Assembly (NCBI RefSeq): GCF_040372045.1
Contig: NZ_BAABWH010000002.1
Direction: 5' to 3' (one strand)
DNA: 64,000 nt
Origin: Thalassolituus sp006212115
GTDB taxonomy: Bacteria > Pseudomonadota > Gammaproteobacteria > Pseudomonadales > Oceanobacteraceae
The notes under the pieces were generated by a model. The model was not told the origin of the DNA and searched no databases. It saw only the letters and a program-made list of their open reading frames with translations. This document shows positions 8,099-17,300 of this stretch, in pieces; within the stretch, counting starts at the first letter, position 1; every line of letters begins with the position of its first letter. The position numbers were made by a program, and so were the translations under genes.

Positions 8099-8941
8099 TC
8101 AGATTGTCTTATAGTTATCGTGCTCTGACATCCATTCGCCCAGAAGTTCACGATTGTCGTGATCCCATGGGTGGAAGTCGCGTCGGTAGTAGTCTTTGTA
8201 GTCGTTCCAGATGCTTGGGATCAAGCCGGGTTTCTTCCAGAAGAAGGTAAAGCCCGATTTCCAGGTCGACCATTTAAAGAAGCGTTTGTCTTTCCAGAGG
8301 AAGATGGCCTGTACGATGGCGGTACGCAGCATGAACATCCAGGTGACGTTGAACATGGCAAAGACGCGCAGCCAATATCCGCCACCTGTTTGCTCGTACA
8401 CGTCGTAGCATACGGCCTTGTGTTCGGTTTCTTCGATGGCGTGCCAGGTCCACATTTCTTTAAATCGTGGGTCCATGCCTTCGGTGGCTTCCGGATTGGT
8501 TAGCACCTGATGAGCGAGGATGGCAGTAAAGTGCTCAACCGCGCAGGTGATAGCCAGACGGCGGCGCGCTGGCATGTACTTTCTCATCAGTTTCTTTTCT
8601 TTGCGCTCAAAGGCTTCCACTTTGGTGGCTGGATAACCCAGAGAGTCGAGGTATTTGCTGAACTGATGGTGCTCATGACCATGAATCGCCTCTTGCTTGA
8701 TGAAGGCTTTCACCTGAGAAAGGAGCTTTTCGTCCTTAACCAGGTGTTGGTGGTCACGTACGGCATCGATGAACATGCGCTCGCCTTCCAGAAACAGGCA
8801 GGAGAGTGCATTCATGTAATGTGTCTTGAACGCGTCGTTATCGTTCCAGTAGCGAGGGAGATCCTTAAACTCGAAGCCAAAGTCCATTTTCCGGCCGGGG
8901 AATTCGATGTCGGCGCTGATTTCTCGGGCTGTCTTTGTCAT
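8099..8941 (-). CDS. PF10118 metal-dependent hydrolase-like protein, copy B
   Basis: A 280-residue paralogue of the downstream gene, sharing most of its length: GRKMDFGFEF near the N-terminus, then SCLFLEGERMFIDAVRD, QEAIHGHEHHQ, CAVEHFTA and WHAIEETEHK. The C-terminal DYYRRDFHPWDHDNRELL block is nearly identical in both copies. It is the first gene of the pair and carries the promoter region (8942-9111). Tandem duplication followed by divergence is the simple reading, perhaps giving a heteromer or two substrate ranges. The TetR gene at 9112-9660 is on the same strand upstream and is the likely local regulator. Confidence 0.8.
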   Translation of the reverse strand: MTKTAREISADIEFPGRKMDFGFEFKDLPRYWNDNDAFKTHYMNALSCLFLEGERMFIDAVRDHQHLVKDEKLLSQVKAFIKQEAIHGHEHHQFSKYLDSLGYPATKVEAFERKEKKLMRKYMPARRRLAITCAVEHFTAILAHQVLTNPEATEGMDPRFKEMWTWHAIEETEHKAVCYDVYEQTGGGYWLRVFAMFNVTWMFMLRTAIVQAIFLWKDKRFFKWSTWKSGFTFFWKKPGLIPSIWNDYKDYYRRDFHPWDHDNRELLGEWMSEHDNYKTI

Positions 8942-9111
8942 GGTACACCTGCCTCATTGCATTTGCTGATGGCGAAAACATGTTTACTTCTTAACCACGA
9001 TAGTCGCACTGGAAGCGGTATGACAGGTGCAGTTCTGCCAAAGTAGGCGAGCAGGATGGGGCTTAACAAGCCATGGCGAGGGACTTTTCAGGCCGCCGCA
9101 GTTGCTTGATG

Positions 9112-9660
9112 TCAGTAGCTGCTGAGAGAAGTGATCCAACTTCTTGCGGCATTGAGATGCTTGGGCTCATCCGTCAGGCGATCAAACAGTAGCGCGCCTT
9201 CCAGTGCTGAAACGATGACGCGCGCCAGCTGGTCTTTGGGGATAGGCAGCAGGCTCGCCTTGGCGAGGGCGTCTTCGACCCAGCGCTCCATATGCTCAAG
9301 GAAGGTCTGTACCGCATGTAGGTTGGCGTCGCTCAGCTCGTGTGGAGAAGCAGCATAAGCCAGACTCATGCACTGTCGGCGGTGGGTATGGTAATGCTCG
9401 AAGACGTCCATCAGGGCACCAAGCCGAAGTCGCGGTCGGTGAGTGCTGGCCGTCGCGGCGTCCAGTTCAGCGAAAAATTTGAGATCGTAGTCTTGCAGTA
9501 GCTCAGTAAGTAAGCGCTCACGACTCTGGAAATGGTAATGCACAGAGCTTGATTTGATGCCTGCAGCTTTGCCGAGTTCACGAAAGCTGGCAGCCGCCAG
9601 ATTGGCTTGCTGTATCTGATCAATAGCGATGTGCTTGAGTTGCGCGCGCGTCTCTGACAT
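9112..9660 (-). CDS. TetR-family transcriptional regulator
   Basis: A 182-residue regulator. The N-terminal helix-turn-helix reads AASFRELGKAAGIKSSSVHYHF then QSRERLL, a classic TetR DNA-binding domain; the rest is the helical ligand-binding domain. The start at 9660 is chosen over one 21 bases upstream because GGGAGG lies five bases before it. It is transcribed toward the PF10118 pair, with a 170-base gap in which its own termination and the pair's promoter must lie. Control of that pair is likely from position but not shown. The effector is unknown; fatty-acyl or hydrophobic ligands are common in this family. Confidence 0.8.
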   Translation of the reverse strand: MSETRAQLKHIAIDQIQQANLAAASFRELGKAAGIKSSSVHYHFQSRERLLTELLQDYDLKFFAELDAATASTHRPRLRLGALMDVFEHYHTHRRQCMSLAYAASPHELSDANLHAVQTFLEHMERWVEDALAKASLLPIPKDQLARVIVSALEGALLFDRLTDEPKHLNAARSWITSLSSY

Positions 9661-9743
9661 GGGGCCTCCCTGTCGTCTCATCTGCCGGAAATTTTCGTCA
9701 GATGAACTAAGCTTTAGTGAGATGGACTCGTTCAGGACTGACC

Positions 9744-10613
9744 ATGTTACGCGCGCTTATTTTCATACTGCTACCTCTGTTTGCGACTGGATGCCTGCCA
9801 GAGGAGGAATCAGACGACATTGTTAACGATCAGGGCGAGACGGTTTCCGATCCGACGCTACGGCTGAACGGTATGTGGAATGGCCAGCTGGATCAGGCGG
9901 GTGCGTTGCGGGTGTTGATGTACAACGGCACTGTGTTCGCTTTTGACGAAAGCGTTGGCTTTTATGGCACCGTCGCCCTGGACGACGATACCGCCACCGC
10001 CGAATTGCTGCTCAGCGCGTACGACTACACAAGCAGTGACACTGGTGCAAACCAATACGTTGCCGGCGGCGCACCTGAAGATTACGTCCTGTCAGGTTTG
10101 CTGTACCCCACTCAGAATGATGACGATACCCTGGTTGGTGACTACGACAGCGATACTGCCCCCGGTGGCTTTGCGCTGCGTAACGACGGGACATGGGATA
10201 CCAACTCACGGCTGGCAACCTTAAAAGGGAAATGGACGTCTTCTGGATACGAGCTGTACCTGACCGAAGTGGCCGATGAGCTGTCGTTCCGTGAAGTCAG
10301 CGTTGCGACGCCAGCAACAGGATGTACGACGCGTGGCACCATTCGCATTCTTAATGAAGAAATCAATCTGTACACAGTACAACTCACTGAGCGAAAAAAT
10401 TGCCCCGGATTTAATGTGACCAATGCGCCGGGCTATGCATCGGTAAATGCCAATGGCGAGCTTGAGCTGTTCCTCCGCAAGGGCGAAGAGCTGCTGTACG
10501 CGCGATACACCTCGACCTCTGCATCGGGTACGACTACGGATACCACCGGTGACGGAACGGGTGATACGACTGAAGAAACCACTGGTGAGGAAACGACGGA
10601 AGCAGCCGAATAG
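9744..10613 (+). CDS. Hypothetical lipoprotein with Thr/Gly/Glu-rich tail
   Basis: A 289-residue predicted lipoprotein. The signal peptide MLRALIFILLPLFATGC ends in a lipobox with Cys17. The mature part begins with an acidic stretch (LPEEESDD), then a beta-rich domain of about 220 residues with regularly spaced Gly and aromatic residues, and finishes with a low-complexity tail of Thr, Gly, Asp and Glu (about residues 260-289). No known domain is recognised. The start at 9744 is chosen because it places a normal signal peptide at the N-terminus; the frame is open a little further upstream. It lies divergent from the TetR gene and directly before the DnaA-box cluster. Confidence 0.65.
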   Translation: MLRALIFILLPLFATGCLPEEESDDIVNDQGETVSDPTLRLNGMWNGQLDQAGALRVLMYNGTVFAFDESVGFYGTVALDDDTATAELLLSAYDYTSSDTGANQYVAGGAPEDYVLSGLLYPTQNDDDTLVGDYDSDTAPGGFALRNDGTWDTNSRLATLKGKWTSSGYELYLTEVADELSFREVSVATPATGCTTRGTIRILNEEINLYTVQLTERKNCPGFNVTNAPGYASVNANGELELFLRKGEELLYARYTSTSASGTTTDTTGDGTGDTTEETTGEETTEAAE

Positions 10614-10840
10614 TATCTGTGGATAAGTCTGTGATAAAGGTGAATAAAACCTTCGGAAAAGATGTTGTTGAAGTAAAATAACTTTCTTTGTTGATAACCC
10701 GGTCAATAAGTATCCACATTAATGTACAGGGTTATCCACATCTCTAGCGTGCATATTTACTCGCTTTCTTCGAATTATGCTCCCCCTGTGGGTATTCTTA
10801 TCCCTTCGTAATTTCTGCAAAATCCGGATGTGAATAAGTT
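10614..10840. other. oriC: DnaA-box cluster, candidate replication origin (oriC)
   Basis: Three matches to TTATNCACA lie here: 10618-10626 (minus, TTATCCACA), 10732-10740 (plus, TTATCCACA) and 10829-10837 (minus, TTATTCACA). Two more boxes carry one mismatch: 10689-10697 (minus) and 10710-10718 (plus). An AT-rich tract at 10637-10690 could serve as the unwinding element. The location directly upstream of mnmG (gidA) is that of oriC in Escherichia coli, and parAB lies 15 kb away, as expected for an origin-proximal region. Against it, many related genera place oriC beside dnaA, which is not in this window. It could instead be a DnaA-controlled promoter region for mnmG. Confidence 0.6.
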
Positions 10841-10888
10841 GTTTGTACAATTTTCACACACCTGCTATCGGGTCGTGGCGTCTGGTGC

Positions 10889-10894
10889 TACAAT
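10889..10894 (+). promoter_or_regulatory. Extended -10 promoter element for mnmG
   Basis: TGCTACAAT gives an extended -10 (TGn then TACAAT) about 55 bases before the GTG start of mnmG. No good -35 is seen, which is tolerated with an extended -10. Its position means that the open frame upstream of the GTG is not translated. Confidence 0.45.
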
Positions 10895-10950
10895 GCGCGC
10901 CCTTTTCCTTGTGCATGCTGCATAAGAAATCAACAGAACAGAGGTGTGTT

Positions 10951-12849
10951 GTGGATTATCCCGTTCGTTATGACGTGATTGTGGTGGGTGGTGGTCATGC
11001 TGGTACTGAGGCAGCCCTTGCTGCTGCGCGTACTGGCTCGAAAACCCTGCTGCTTACCCACAACACAGACACGGTCGGTGTCATGTCCTGTAATCCGGCG
11101 ATTGGCGGCATCGGTAAAAGCCATTTGGTGAAAGAAATTGATGCACTGGGCGGTGCCATGGCACGCGCAACCGACAAGGCAGGTATCCAGTTCCGCACAC
11201 TCAACAGCCGCAAAGGCCCAGCAGTCCGCGCGACCCGCGCTCAGGCTGACCGCGCTCTGTATCGCAGCGCTATCCGCCAGATTGTGGAAAATCAGCCTAA
11301 TCTCGATATTTTTCAGGCTGCCTGTGATGATCTGATTATGCAGGGAGATGGCGTTGGTTCGACCGTCGCGGGTGTCGTGACCAATACCAATATGCGCATT
11401 CACGCGACCAGCGTGGTACTGACTGCAGGGACTTTCCTCGGCGGACTTATCCACATCGGTATGGAAAACCACTCTGGTGGCCGTGCCGGAGATCCGCCGT
11501 CCATTGCGTTGGCAAAACGTCTGCGCGAAATGCCGTTTAATGTTGGCCGTCTGAAAACAGGTACACCAGCCCGCATCGATCGCCGTTCTGTGGATTTCTC
11601 CGTTATGGAAGAACAGCCGGGTGACACACCACTGCCGGTTATGTCGTTCCTCGGCTCAGTTGATGAGCATCCTGAGCAGGTAAGTTGCTATATCACCCAC
11701 ACTAACGAGCGGACTCACGATATCATTCGCTCGAACCTGGATCGTTCGCCCATGTTTGCTGGTGTGATCGAAGGTGTGGGTCCACGTTACTGTCCATCTA
11801 TCGAAGATAAAGTGACCCGCTTTGCTGACAAGAACAGCCATCAGATTTTTGTGGAGCCAGAGGGTCTGAACAGCAATGAGCTGTACCCGAATGGGATTTC
11901 CACATCGTTGCCTTTTGACGTGCAGTTGGATCTTATCCACAGCATGGTAGGTTTTGAGAACGCGCACATCACTCGTCCGGGTTACGCTATTGAGTACGAT
12001 TACTTCGACCCGCAGGATCTGAAGCACAGCCTTGAAACTAAGTTTGTGAATAACCTCTTCTTCGCTGGTCAGATAAATGGCACAACAGGGTATGAAGAAG
12101 CGGGTGCGCAGGGGTTATTAGCGGGTACCAATGCGGCGCTGCGTGCGCTTGAAAAAGACGCTTGGGTGCCACGCCGTGATCAGTCATACATTGGTGTGTT
12201 GGTCGACGACCTGATTACCATGGGCACCAAAGAGCCCTATCGTATGTTCACATCGCGTGCTGAGTACCGCTTGGTGCTGCGTGAAGACAATGCCGATCTG
12301 CGCCTCACCGAAGTTGGCCGTGATCTTGGTCTGGTCGATGACGAGCGTTGGGCGGCCTTCACTGCCAAGCGTGAAGCAATAGAAACCGAAGCTCAGCGCC
12401 TCAAGACCACCTGGGTTCAACCAAAAACAGAAGAAGCGACCGCGCTGGAAGGCATGGGCGAAGCGGCCATTACTCGTGAATACAATCTGCATGATCTTCT
12501 TAAGCGCCCGGGCCTGACGTATTCACAGGTCGCGCCGCTCAAAGGTGAAGCCGTAACCAACCCTCAGGTTGCCGAGCAGGTTGAGATTCAGGCCAAATAC
12601 GACGGCTATATCAATCGCCAGATGGAAGAGATTGAGCAGCTGCGTCGTTATGAAAACACTCTACTGCCGGAAGATCTGGATTACGAAGCCATTGGTGGCT
12701 TGTCGAATGAGGTTAAGCAGAAGCTGGCAACGGTTCGCCCTGCGACCTTGGGTGTTGCCTCACGAATTTCAGGCATCACGCCTGCTGCGATTAGCCAGAT
12801 TCTGATTCACCTCAAAAAGCGTAATCTCGCGGGCAAGATGAGCGCCTGA
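10951..12849 (+). CDS. mnmG: tRNA uridine-5-carboxymethylaminomethyl modification enzyme MnmG
   Basis: A 632-residue FAD-binding protein that, with MnmE, adds the carboxymethylaminomethyl group to wobble uridine 34 of certain tRNAs. The N-terminal dinucleotide fold reads VVGGGHAGTEAALAAARTG, followed by the family motif SCNPAIGGIGKSHLVKEIDA. The NLFFAGQINGTTGYEEAGAQG motif in the middle is intact, as is the C-terminal MnmE-binding helical region. The GTG start at 10951 is chosen because GAGGTG precedes it and it gives the usual family length (E. coli 629); an ATG 108 bases upstream in frame lies in the promoter region. Its normal neighbour rsmG is displaced by 11.9 kb, and mnmE is not in the window. 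Confidence 0.97.
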   Translation: MDYPVRYDVIVVGGGHAGTEAALAAARTGSKTLLLTHNTDTVGVMSCNPAIGGIGKSHLVKEIDALGGAMARATDKAGIQFRTLNSRKGPAVRATRAQADRALYRSAIRQIVENQPNLDIFQAACDDLIMQGDGVGSTVAGVVTNTNMRIHATSVVLTAGTFLGGLIHIGMENHSGGRAGDPPSIALAKRLREMPFNVGRLKTGTPARIDRRSVDFSVMEEQPGDTPLPVMSFLGSVDEHPEQVSCYITHTNERTHDIIRSNLDRSPMFAGVIEGVGPRYCPSIEDKVTRFADKNSHQIFVEPEGLNSNELYPNGISTSLPFDVQLDLIHSMVGFENAHITRPGYAIEYDYFDPQDLKHSLETKFVNNLFFAGQINGTTGYEEAGAQGLLAGTNAALRALEKDAWVPRRDQSYIGVLVDDLITMGTKEPYRMFTSRAEYRLVLREDNADLRLTEVGRDLGLVDDERWAAFTAKREAIETEAQRLKTTWVQPKTEEATALEGMGEAAITREYNLHDLLKRPGLTYSQVAPLKGEAVTNPQVAEQVEIQAKYDGYINRQMEEIEQLRRYENTLLPEDLDYEAIGGLSNEVKQKLATVRPATLGVASRISGITPAAISQILIHLKKRNLAGKMSA

Positions 12850-12864
12850 GACAGTCTGCAAGCA

Positions 12865-12896
12865 CCTCACCGCAGCTGAATCCAGCTGTGGTGAGG
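12865..12896. terminator. Hairpin between convergent mnmG and the repeat lipoprotein
   Basis: A 14-base stem, CCTCACCGCAGCTG (12865-12878) with CAGCTGTGGTGAGG (12883-12896), with a 4-base loop and one G-T pair. It lies between two convergent genes, so it probably ends both transcripts, though there is no strong T-run. Confidence 0.6.
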
Positions 12897-12910
12897 AGTA
12901 CAGCGTTTAA

Positions 12911-15900
12911 TTACTGTACACGTAGCACCCCTACCCCGTTGTTGCCACTGACAAAAACGAACTTCCCATCAAGTGACACGTCCATTCGCTTAATACTGCC
13001 TAACCCTAACCTGTGATTTTCAGTTGAGGCTATCTGGAGATCCTCAGGCGTGTCAGGGTCGAAGGGGATACGATGTAGTTTCTCATTCGAGGTGAAAACG
13101 AAGATGGCAGATGCATCGGCCGCTACCGCAACGGCTCCGATGGTTTCTGACACTATATCCGTCAGGGTTCCGAGACGAGCCATGCTGCCGTTGTGGACTT
13201 CCAGGTTATTGATTACCCCGAGGCTGCCATCGTCACTCCAGTGACTCATGGTGTAGCTACCAGTCCCAGCTGTATTATTACTGGACTCCAGGTGAGGAGC
13301 AAAGCGTGCCCTGTCTGGGCTGGTGATACCAGATTCGCCGATGAGGACGACGTCCCCTCTTGATGACACTCCGTCTACCATCGGGCTGTAGAGATAAGTT
13401 GACGTGTAGGTGATTTCCTCTCTCTCCGTATCGAACAGCATGAAGCTCTCCCACTGGTCTTCACCGGTGATGACAAGATTGCCCTCAGAAACACACTCCA
13501 GTGCGGTCACCTCAGCGACGACAACGTTCTTAACGAATGTGAGATCAGATGCCTTGTATTTCGCCACTCCTGTACCTGTTGCGAGATACAGATGGTCGTC
13601 AGCTGCACACCAGGTTAGGTCGAACGCTGCCTCTACCGACTGGCTGATGTACTGGTTTGTGTGAAGGTCTATCCGATATACCGTTTTCGCTGTTGTATTC
13701 AGCGCATAGAGCGCGTGATTGAGCGCGTCGTAGATCAACTCACGAGTAGTGTCACCGATGAGCCAGTACCAGCCAGTGATCTCTGCCTGCTCTACAACGG
13801 TAAACTCGGGTGCATTCAGCTGGTGTCCGTCTACGGTAACTGTGTAGGTGCCTGCTTCCAGCTCAGGGAGGTGAGCGCGCATTTCTTTGTTACTGATGAA
13901 CCGTGATTGAGCAGCAGGTGTCGACCCGAACATGACAACGGAATCGGCCGCGAACCCTGCACCTGTAATGATAACTTCTATCGGATTACCCACGCCTGCA
14001 TATGTTGGAGATACGTGGTCAGCGGGAGACCATTGGCTATCGAGCTCTGGAATGACGGGCGCAGGAACGGTGGTTTCTGCGCCAGTTGCAATGGCAATCC
14101 CGTCGCAGCCCGATAATGGGCATGTGGAAGGATGGCCAATGTTGTCCTGCTTCACCTGCCACACAGGTATCACGAGGGTTTTCCTGGTGCCGAACACGAA
14201 TAATGTCAGGCCGTCGTCAGAAATGAGCAACTCTGTGATGGTGCCTACGTTCTCCTCCAGTGAAGCAACGCTGTCGGGTGTCAGGGTTTGCCCTGTCAGT
14301 TCTGAGGTGTCGTACCAATGGAGTTCACTGTTGCTCGTAGCCGTTATGACAAAACTGCCATCCGATGCTACTGCTGCAGCGTTTGAGCTGGTATCGGTCA
14401 AGGTTCCTATTTGAGAAAACACTCGGTTATATAGTGTTTTGTTGTTAATCAGAATGACATCACCGTCGCGGTTTTGATCGCCTGTGGCGTAGCTTTCCCT
14501 AGGTGACATTTCACTGAGCACAAAGTCGCCGGGACGATAGCTTACCAGCGGTTGCACAGGTGACAGGCCGCGCTCTCCGAGCACGATGTGAGAGCCATCC
14601 CCTGAGCGGGATATGGACGAGTTGTACAGGCTAATCAGGTTTGATTGTTCACCGTAGCTTTCGCTGCGCTCTTCCAGATCGTATGACAGTACATTGGTAT
14701 GGCCACTGCCTTGGAAATCAGACGTAATAACCGCACGATTCAGGTAGTCGAACTCAACCTCAGACATGATCGCTCTGAATCCAGGATCAAGAACGCGCTC
14801 GTTTGATACTACGGAGAGAGTTTCTGGGCTTATTGGAAGCAAGCGGTCTTCCTTCAGTGCGATCATCTTCTTCATATCCGGGCTGATGCCCATGCTTTTG
14901 AGATTGCCCTGTTCGATGCGAGTCTCTTGCCAGCCCTGATCGTCGGTGTATTGAAAACGTTGCACCGCTGACATCGCCGAGTTGAAGGTAAACAGGCTAT
15001 GCACGGAGGCATCGAAGTAGGCTTTCTGATTGGAACCACCGCTATAAATCACGGAGTACGGGTAGTAGACGGGTTCAACAACAGTCAGGGTTGTTGATGA
15101 TGTATAGCCGTGTTCAGGGTAGTGAATCTCTACTGTTATGTCCCCTGCCACTGGTGCCGAGTAATACAGTTCGGTTCCGGTTGTTCCCATCAGGCGATTA
15201 CTTACGGGAGTGCCGTTGATGTAGAACACGTCCTCGATGCTGAAATTTTTACCTGAGACAATGAGCTTACCGCTCTGGTTCTGCGTCACGACTCCCGGGG
15301 AGACGGTAAAGACGGTTCCCGGTGCCTTGCTGTCCAGTGGCATGGGGTCGTCTGCATCAGCAAATTCATCGTTGTCGTCGTTTGGATCGGCGTTATTACC
15401 GACACCGTCGTTGTCTGTATCCAGCCATTCAGCCGGATCGAGCGGAAAGGCATCATCAGTATCGGCGACCGTATCTCCGTCGTCGTCTGTGTCTGCGTTG
15501 TTACCGATTCCGTCGTTGTCGGTATCTAACCACTCGCTTGAATCCAGAGGGAATGCATCATCTGTATCCACGAATGAGTCGCCATCGTCGTCGGTATCTG
15601 CGTTGTTTCCGATTCCGTCGTTGTCGGTATCCAGCCATTCAGTTGGATCAAGCGGGAAGGCGTCGTCTGCATCGGCGATGGTGTCTGCGTCGTCATCCGT
15701 ATCGGCGTTATTGCCAATACCGTCGTTGTCTGTGTCGGTCCACTCGTTCGGGTCGAGCGGAAAGTCATCTTCGTTGTCATTGAAGGTATCGCCGTCATCA
15801 TCGCTGTCGGCGTTGTTGCCTGTTCCATCGTTATCAGTATCTACCGATTCTTCTGGGTCCAGCGGAAAGGCGTCATCGATATCGCTTACGGTGTCATTGT

Positions 15901-17209
15901 CATCGTCGGTGTCGGTATTGTTGCCGATGCCGTCGTTATCCGTATCCAGCCATTCGGTTGAATCGAGCGGGAAGGCATCTTCGTTGTCATTGAAGGAATC
16001 GCCGTCATCATCGCTGTCGGCGTTGTTGCCGAATCCGTCGTTGTCTGTATCCAGCCATTCAGCCGGATCGAGCGGAAAGGCATCGTCAGTATCGGCGACC
16101 GAGTCGCCATCGTCATCGGTATCTGTATTGTTTCCGACGCCATCATTATCGGTATCCAGCGTTTCGGCTGGATCTAGTGGGAAGGCGTCATAAATATCGT
16201 TGACGGTGTCTCCGTCATCGTCGTTGTCGGCGTTGTTTCCAATGCCATCGTTGTCGGTATCCAACCATTCAGACGGATCGAGTGGAAAGGCGTCGTCTGC
16301 ATCGGCGATCGAATCTCCGTCGTCATCTGTGTCTGCGTTGTTTCCAATACCGTCATCATCGAGATCTTCCCATTCCGATGAGTTATTGGGGAAGGCATCC
16401 GATGCGTCTGGGTAGCCGTCTCCGTCGCTGTCAGGATTATCGTCTGCGGGAAGGTCGGTGTCCGGAATGCCCGGAGCCTGAGGTGTGTCTTCATCTGGTA
16501 TAGAGATGCCGCTGGTCGACACCAACCTCATGGTTATCCCATTTTCTTTACGCTTGATGATTCCAAGGTCTTGGGTAAACCAATATTCAGCCGTGTACGG
16601 TAACAGGATGGTTGTGCCTTCGACGACCGTTGAGACTTCCATTTCGATGGTCGCGTGGATAGCCGTAAAAGTACCTGCAGGCACAGTGACGGTTTCGGTG
16701 CCTACGATATTGCGTGTCGCGCTGAATGAGATAGATCGCTCGCCATAAGTTGGTGAAATGGTCACCTCACCGCCACCGGTGACGGTTGTACTCTGTCCGA
16801 CGGGATAGGAATCTGCCCATATCAGAATATTGCGACTTAGAACGACGTCAGCGCTGTATGTCGTGCCTTCAACATTCAGGCTGGGTGCGTAGAAGCCTCT
16901 GAGAACGATCTGGTCATCCTGACTGTGGAAGTACTCTTTACCACCGCCGGGTGAATGTGTCAGAACGGAGAAGGGGATGTCATCGGTGACGATGGTGCCG
17001 TCAAAAGATGATTCAACTCCATTGTCATACTCCCACGTAATTGCATTGTCCGTTGGGAGGTACCGTCCAGTGCTTTGCTCAACGGGAGAGCCGCCGTCAT
17101 CTGAACCACCACCGCTTCCGCCACCGCATGCGGTTAAAGCTGCGACTGTGATAAGGCTGACGACAAAACGTAGAGAGAGGGATGGGCATACTGAAGCCGT
17201 AAACGACAT
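12911..17209 (-). CDS. Giant lipoprotein with thrombospondin type 3 repeats and IPT/TIG plus beta-propeller modules
   Basis: About 1432 residues. The start at 17209 gives the signal peptide MSFTASVCPSLSLRF and on, ending in LTAC with Cys28 as the lipid site, followed by a Gly/Ser/Asp linker. A beta-rich domain comes next, then ten 35-residue Asp-rich repeats (consensus DDAFPLDPxEWLDTDNDG, IGNNADTDDDGD) of the calcium-binding thrombospondin type 3 kind. Two similar halves follow, each an IPT/TIG-like domain (SPGVVTQNQSGKLIVSGKNF; PIEVIITGAGFAADSVV) and a YVTN/propeller-like region of repeated blades. A surface-anchored, calcium-stiffened adhesion or binding protein is inferred. A longer frame from a TTG at 17272 lacks a sensible signal peptide and is not used. 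Confidence 0.8.
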   Translation of the reverse strand: MSFTASVCPSLSLRFVVSLITVAALTACGGGSGGGSDDGGSPVEQSTGRYLPTDNAITWEYDNGVESSFDGTIVTDDIPFSVLTHSPGGGKEYFHSQDDQIVLRGFYAPSLNVEGTTYSADVVLSRNILIWADSYPVGQSTTVTGGGEVTISPTYGERSISFSATRNIVGTETVTVPAGTFTAIHATIEMEVSTVVEGTTILLPYTAEYWFTQDLGIIKRKENGITMRLVSTSGISIPDEDTPQAPGIPDTDLPADDNPDSDGDGYPDASDAFPNNSSEWEDLDDDGIGNNADTDDDGDSIADADDAFPLDPSEWLDTDNDGIGNNADNDDDGDTVNDIYDAFPLDPAETLDTDNDGVGNNTDTDDDGDSVADTDDAFPLDPAEWLDTDNDGFGNNADSDDDGDSFNDNEDAFPLDSTEWLDTDNDGIGNNTDTDDDNDTVSDIDDAFPLDPEESVDTDNDGTGNNADSDDDGDTFNDNEDDFPLDPNEWTDTDNDGIGNNADTDDDADTIADADDAFPLDPTEWLDTDNDGIGNNADTDDDGDSFVDTDDAFPLDSSEWLDTDNDGIGNNADTDDDGDTVADTDDAFPLDPAEWLDTDNDGVGNNADPNDDNDEFADADDPMPLDSKAPGTVFTVSPGVVTQNQSGKLIVSGKNFSIEDVFYINGTPVSNRLMGTTGTELYYSAPVAGDITVEIHYPEHGYTSSTTLTVVEPVYYPYSVIYSGGSNQKAYFDASVHSLFTFNSAMSAVQRFQYTDDQGWQETRIEQGNLKSMGISPDMKKMIALKEDRLLPISPETLSVVSNERVLDPGFRAIMSEVEFDYLNRAVITSDFQGSGHTNVLSYDLEERSESYGEQSNLISLYNSSISRSGDGSHIVLGERGLSPVQPLVSYRPGDFVLSEMSPRESYATGDQNRDGDVILINNKTLYNRVFSQIGTLTDTSSNAAAVASDGSFVITATSNSELHWYDTSELTGQTLTPDSVASLEENVGTITELLISDDGLTLFVFGTRKTLVIPVWQVKQDNIGHPSTCPLSGCDGIAIATGAETTVPAPVIPELDSQWSPADHVSPTYAGVGNPIEVIITGAGFAADSVVMFGSTPAAQSRFISNKEMRAHLPELEAGTYTVTVDGHQLNAPEFTVVEQAEITGWYWLIGDTTRELIYDALNHALYALNTTAKTVYRIDLHTNQYISQSVEAAFDLTWCAADDHLYLATGTGVAKYKASDLTFVKNVVVAEVTALECVSEGNLVITGEDQWESFMLFDTEREEITYTSTYLYSPMVDGVSSRGDVVLIGESGITSPDRARFAPHLESSNNTAGTGSYTMSHWSDDGSLGVINNLEVHNGSMARLGTLTDIVSETIGAVAVAADASAIFVFTSNEKLHRIPFDPDTPEDLQIASTENHRLGLGSIKRMDVSLDGKFVFVSGNNGVGVLRVQ
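15345..16440 (-). repeat. Ten tandem 105-base coding repeats (TSP3)
   Basis: Ten in-frame units of 105 bases encode 35-residue calcium-binding repeats. Units are diverged at DNA level but some pairs (for example around 15420-15560 and 16040-16120) remain nearly identical, so recombination could change copy number. This is coding repetition and not a CRISPR array. Confidence 0.85.
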
Positions 17210-17272
17210 CGACGAGTTCCTTGTCTGAATAAGTCCAGCCGCGATAGTACTCAGTCGTAGTCGAAATAACAA

Positions 17273-17290
17273 TGAGGGCTAAGGCCCTCA
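17273..17290 (-). terminator. Terminator of the YbfB-type transporter gene
   Basis: Read on the minus strand, TGAGGGC-CTTA-GCCCTCA is a perfect 7-base stem followed by TTGTTATTT. It lies just after the transporter stop codon and before the start of the repeat lipoprotein, so the two genes are probably separate transcripts. Confidence 0.65.
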
Positions 17291-17300
17291 AGTGACGAAC

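Noticed and set aside
8976..8985. AAACATGTTT palindrome as a TetR operator
   Set aside because: Short palindrome with no second copy; too weak to call.
8510..9046. Plus-strand frame opposite the PF10118 gene
   Set aside because: Antisense shadow of a gene with intact metal motifs.
15237..16193. A 318-codon Ser-rich open frame on the plus strand
   Set aside because: It is the reverse complement of the Asp-rich TSP3 repeats; the repeats keep the opposite frame open and there is no domain or start signal.
15345..16440. Regular repeats that could look like a CRISPR array
   Set aside because: Units are 105 bases, coding, diverged and without unique spacers.
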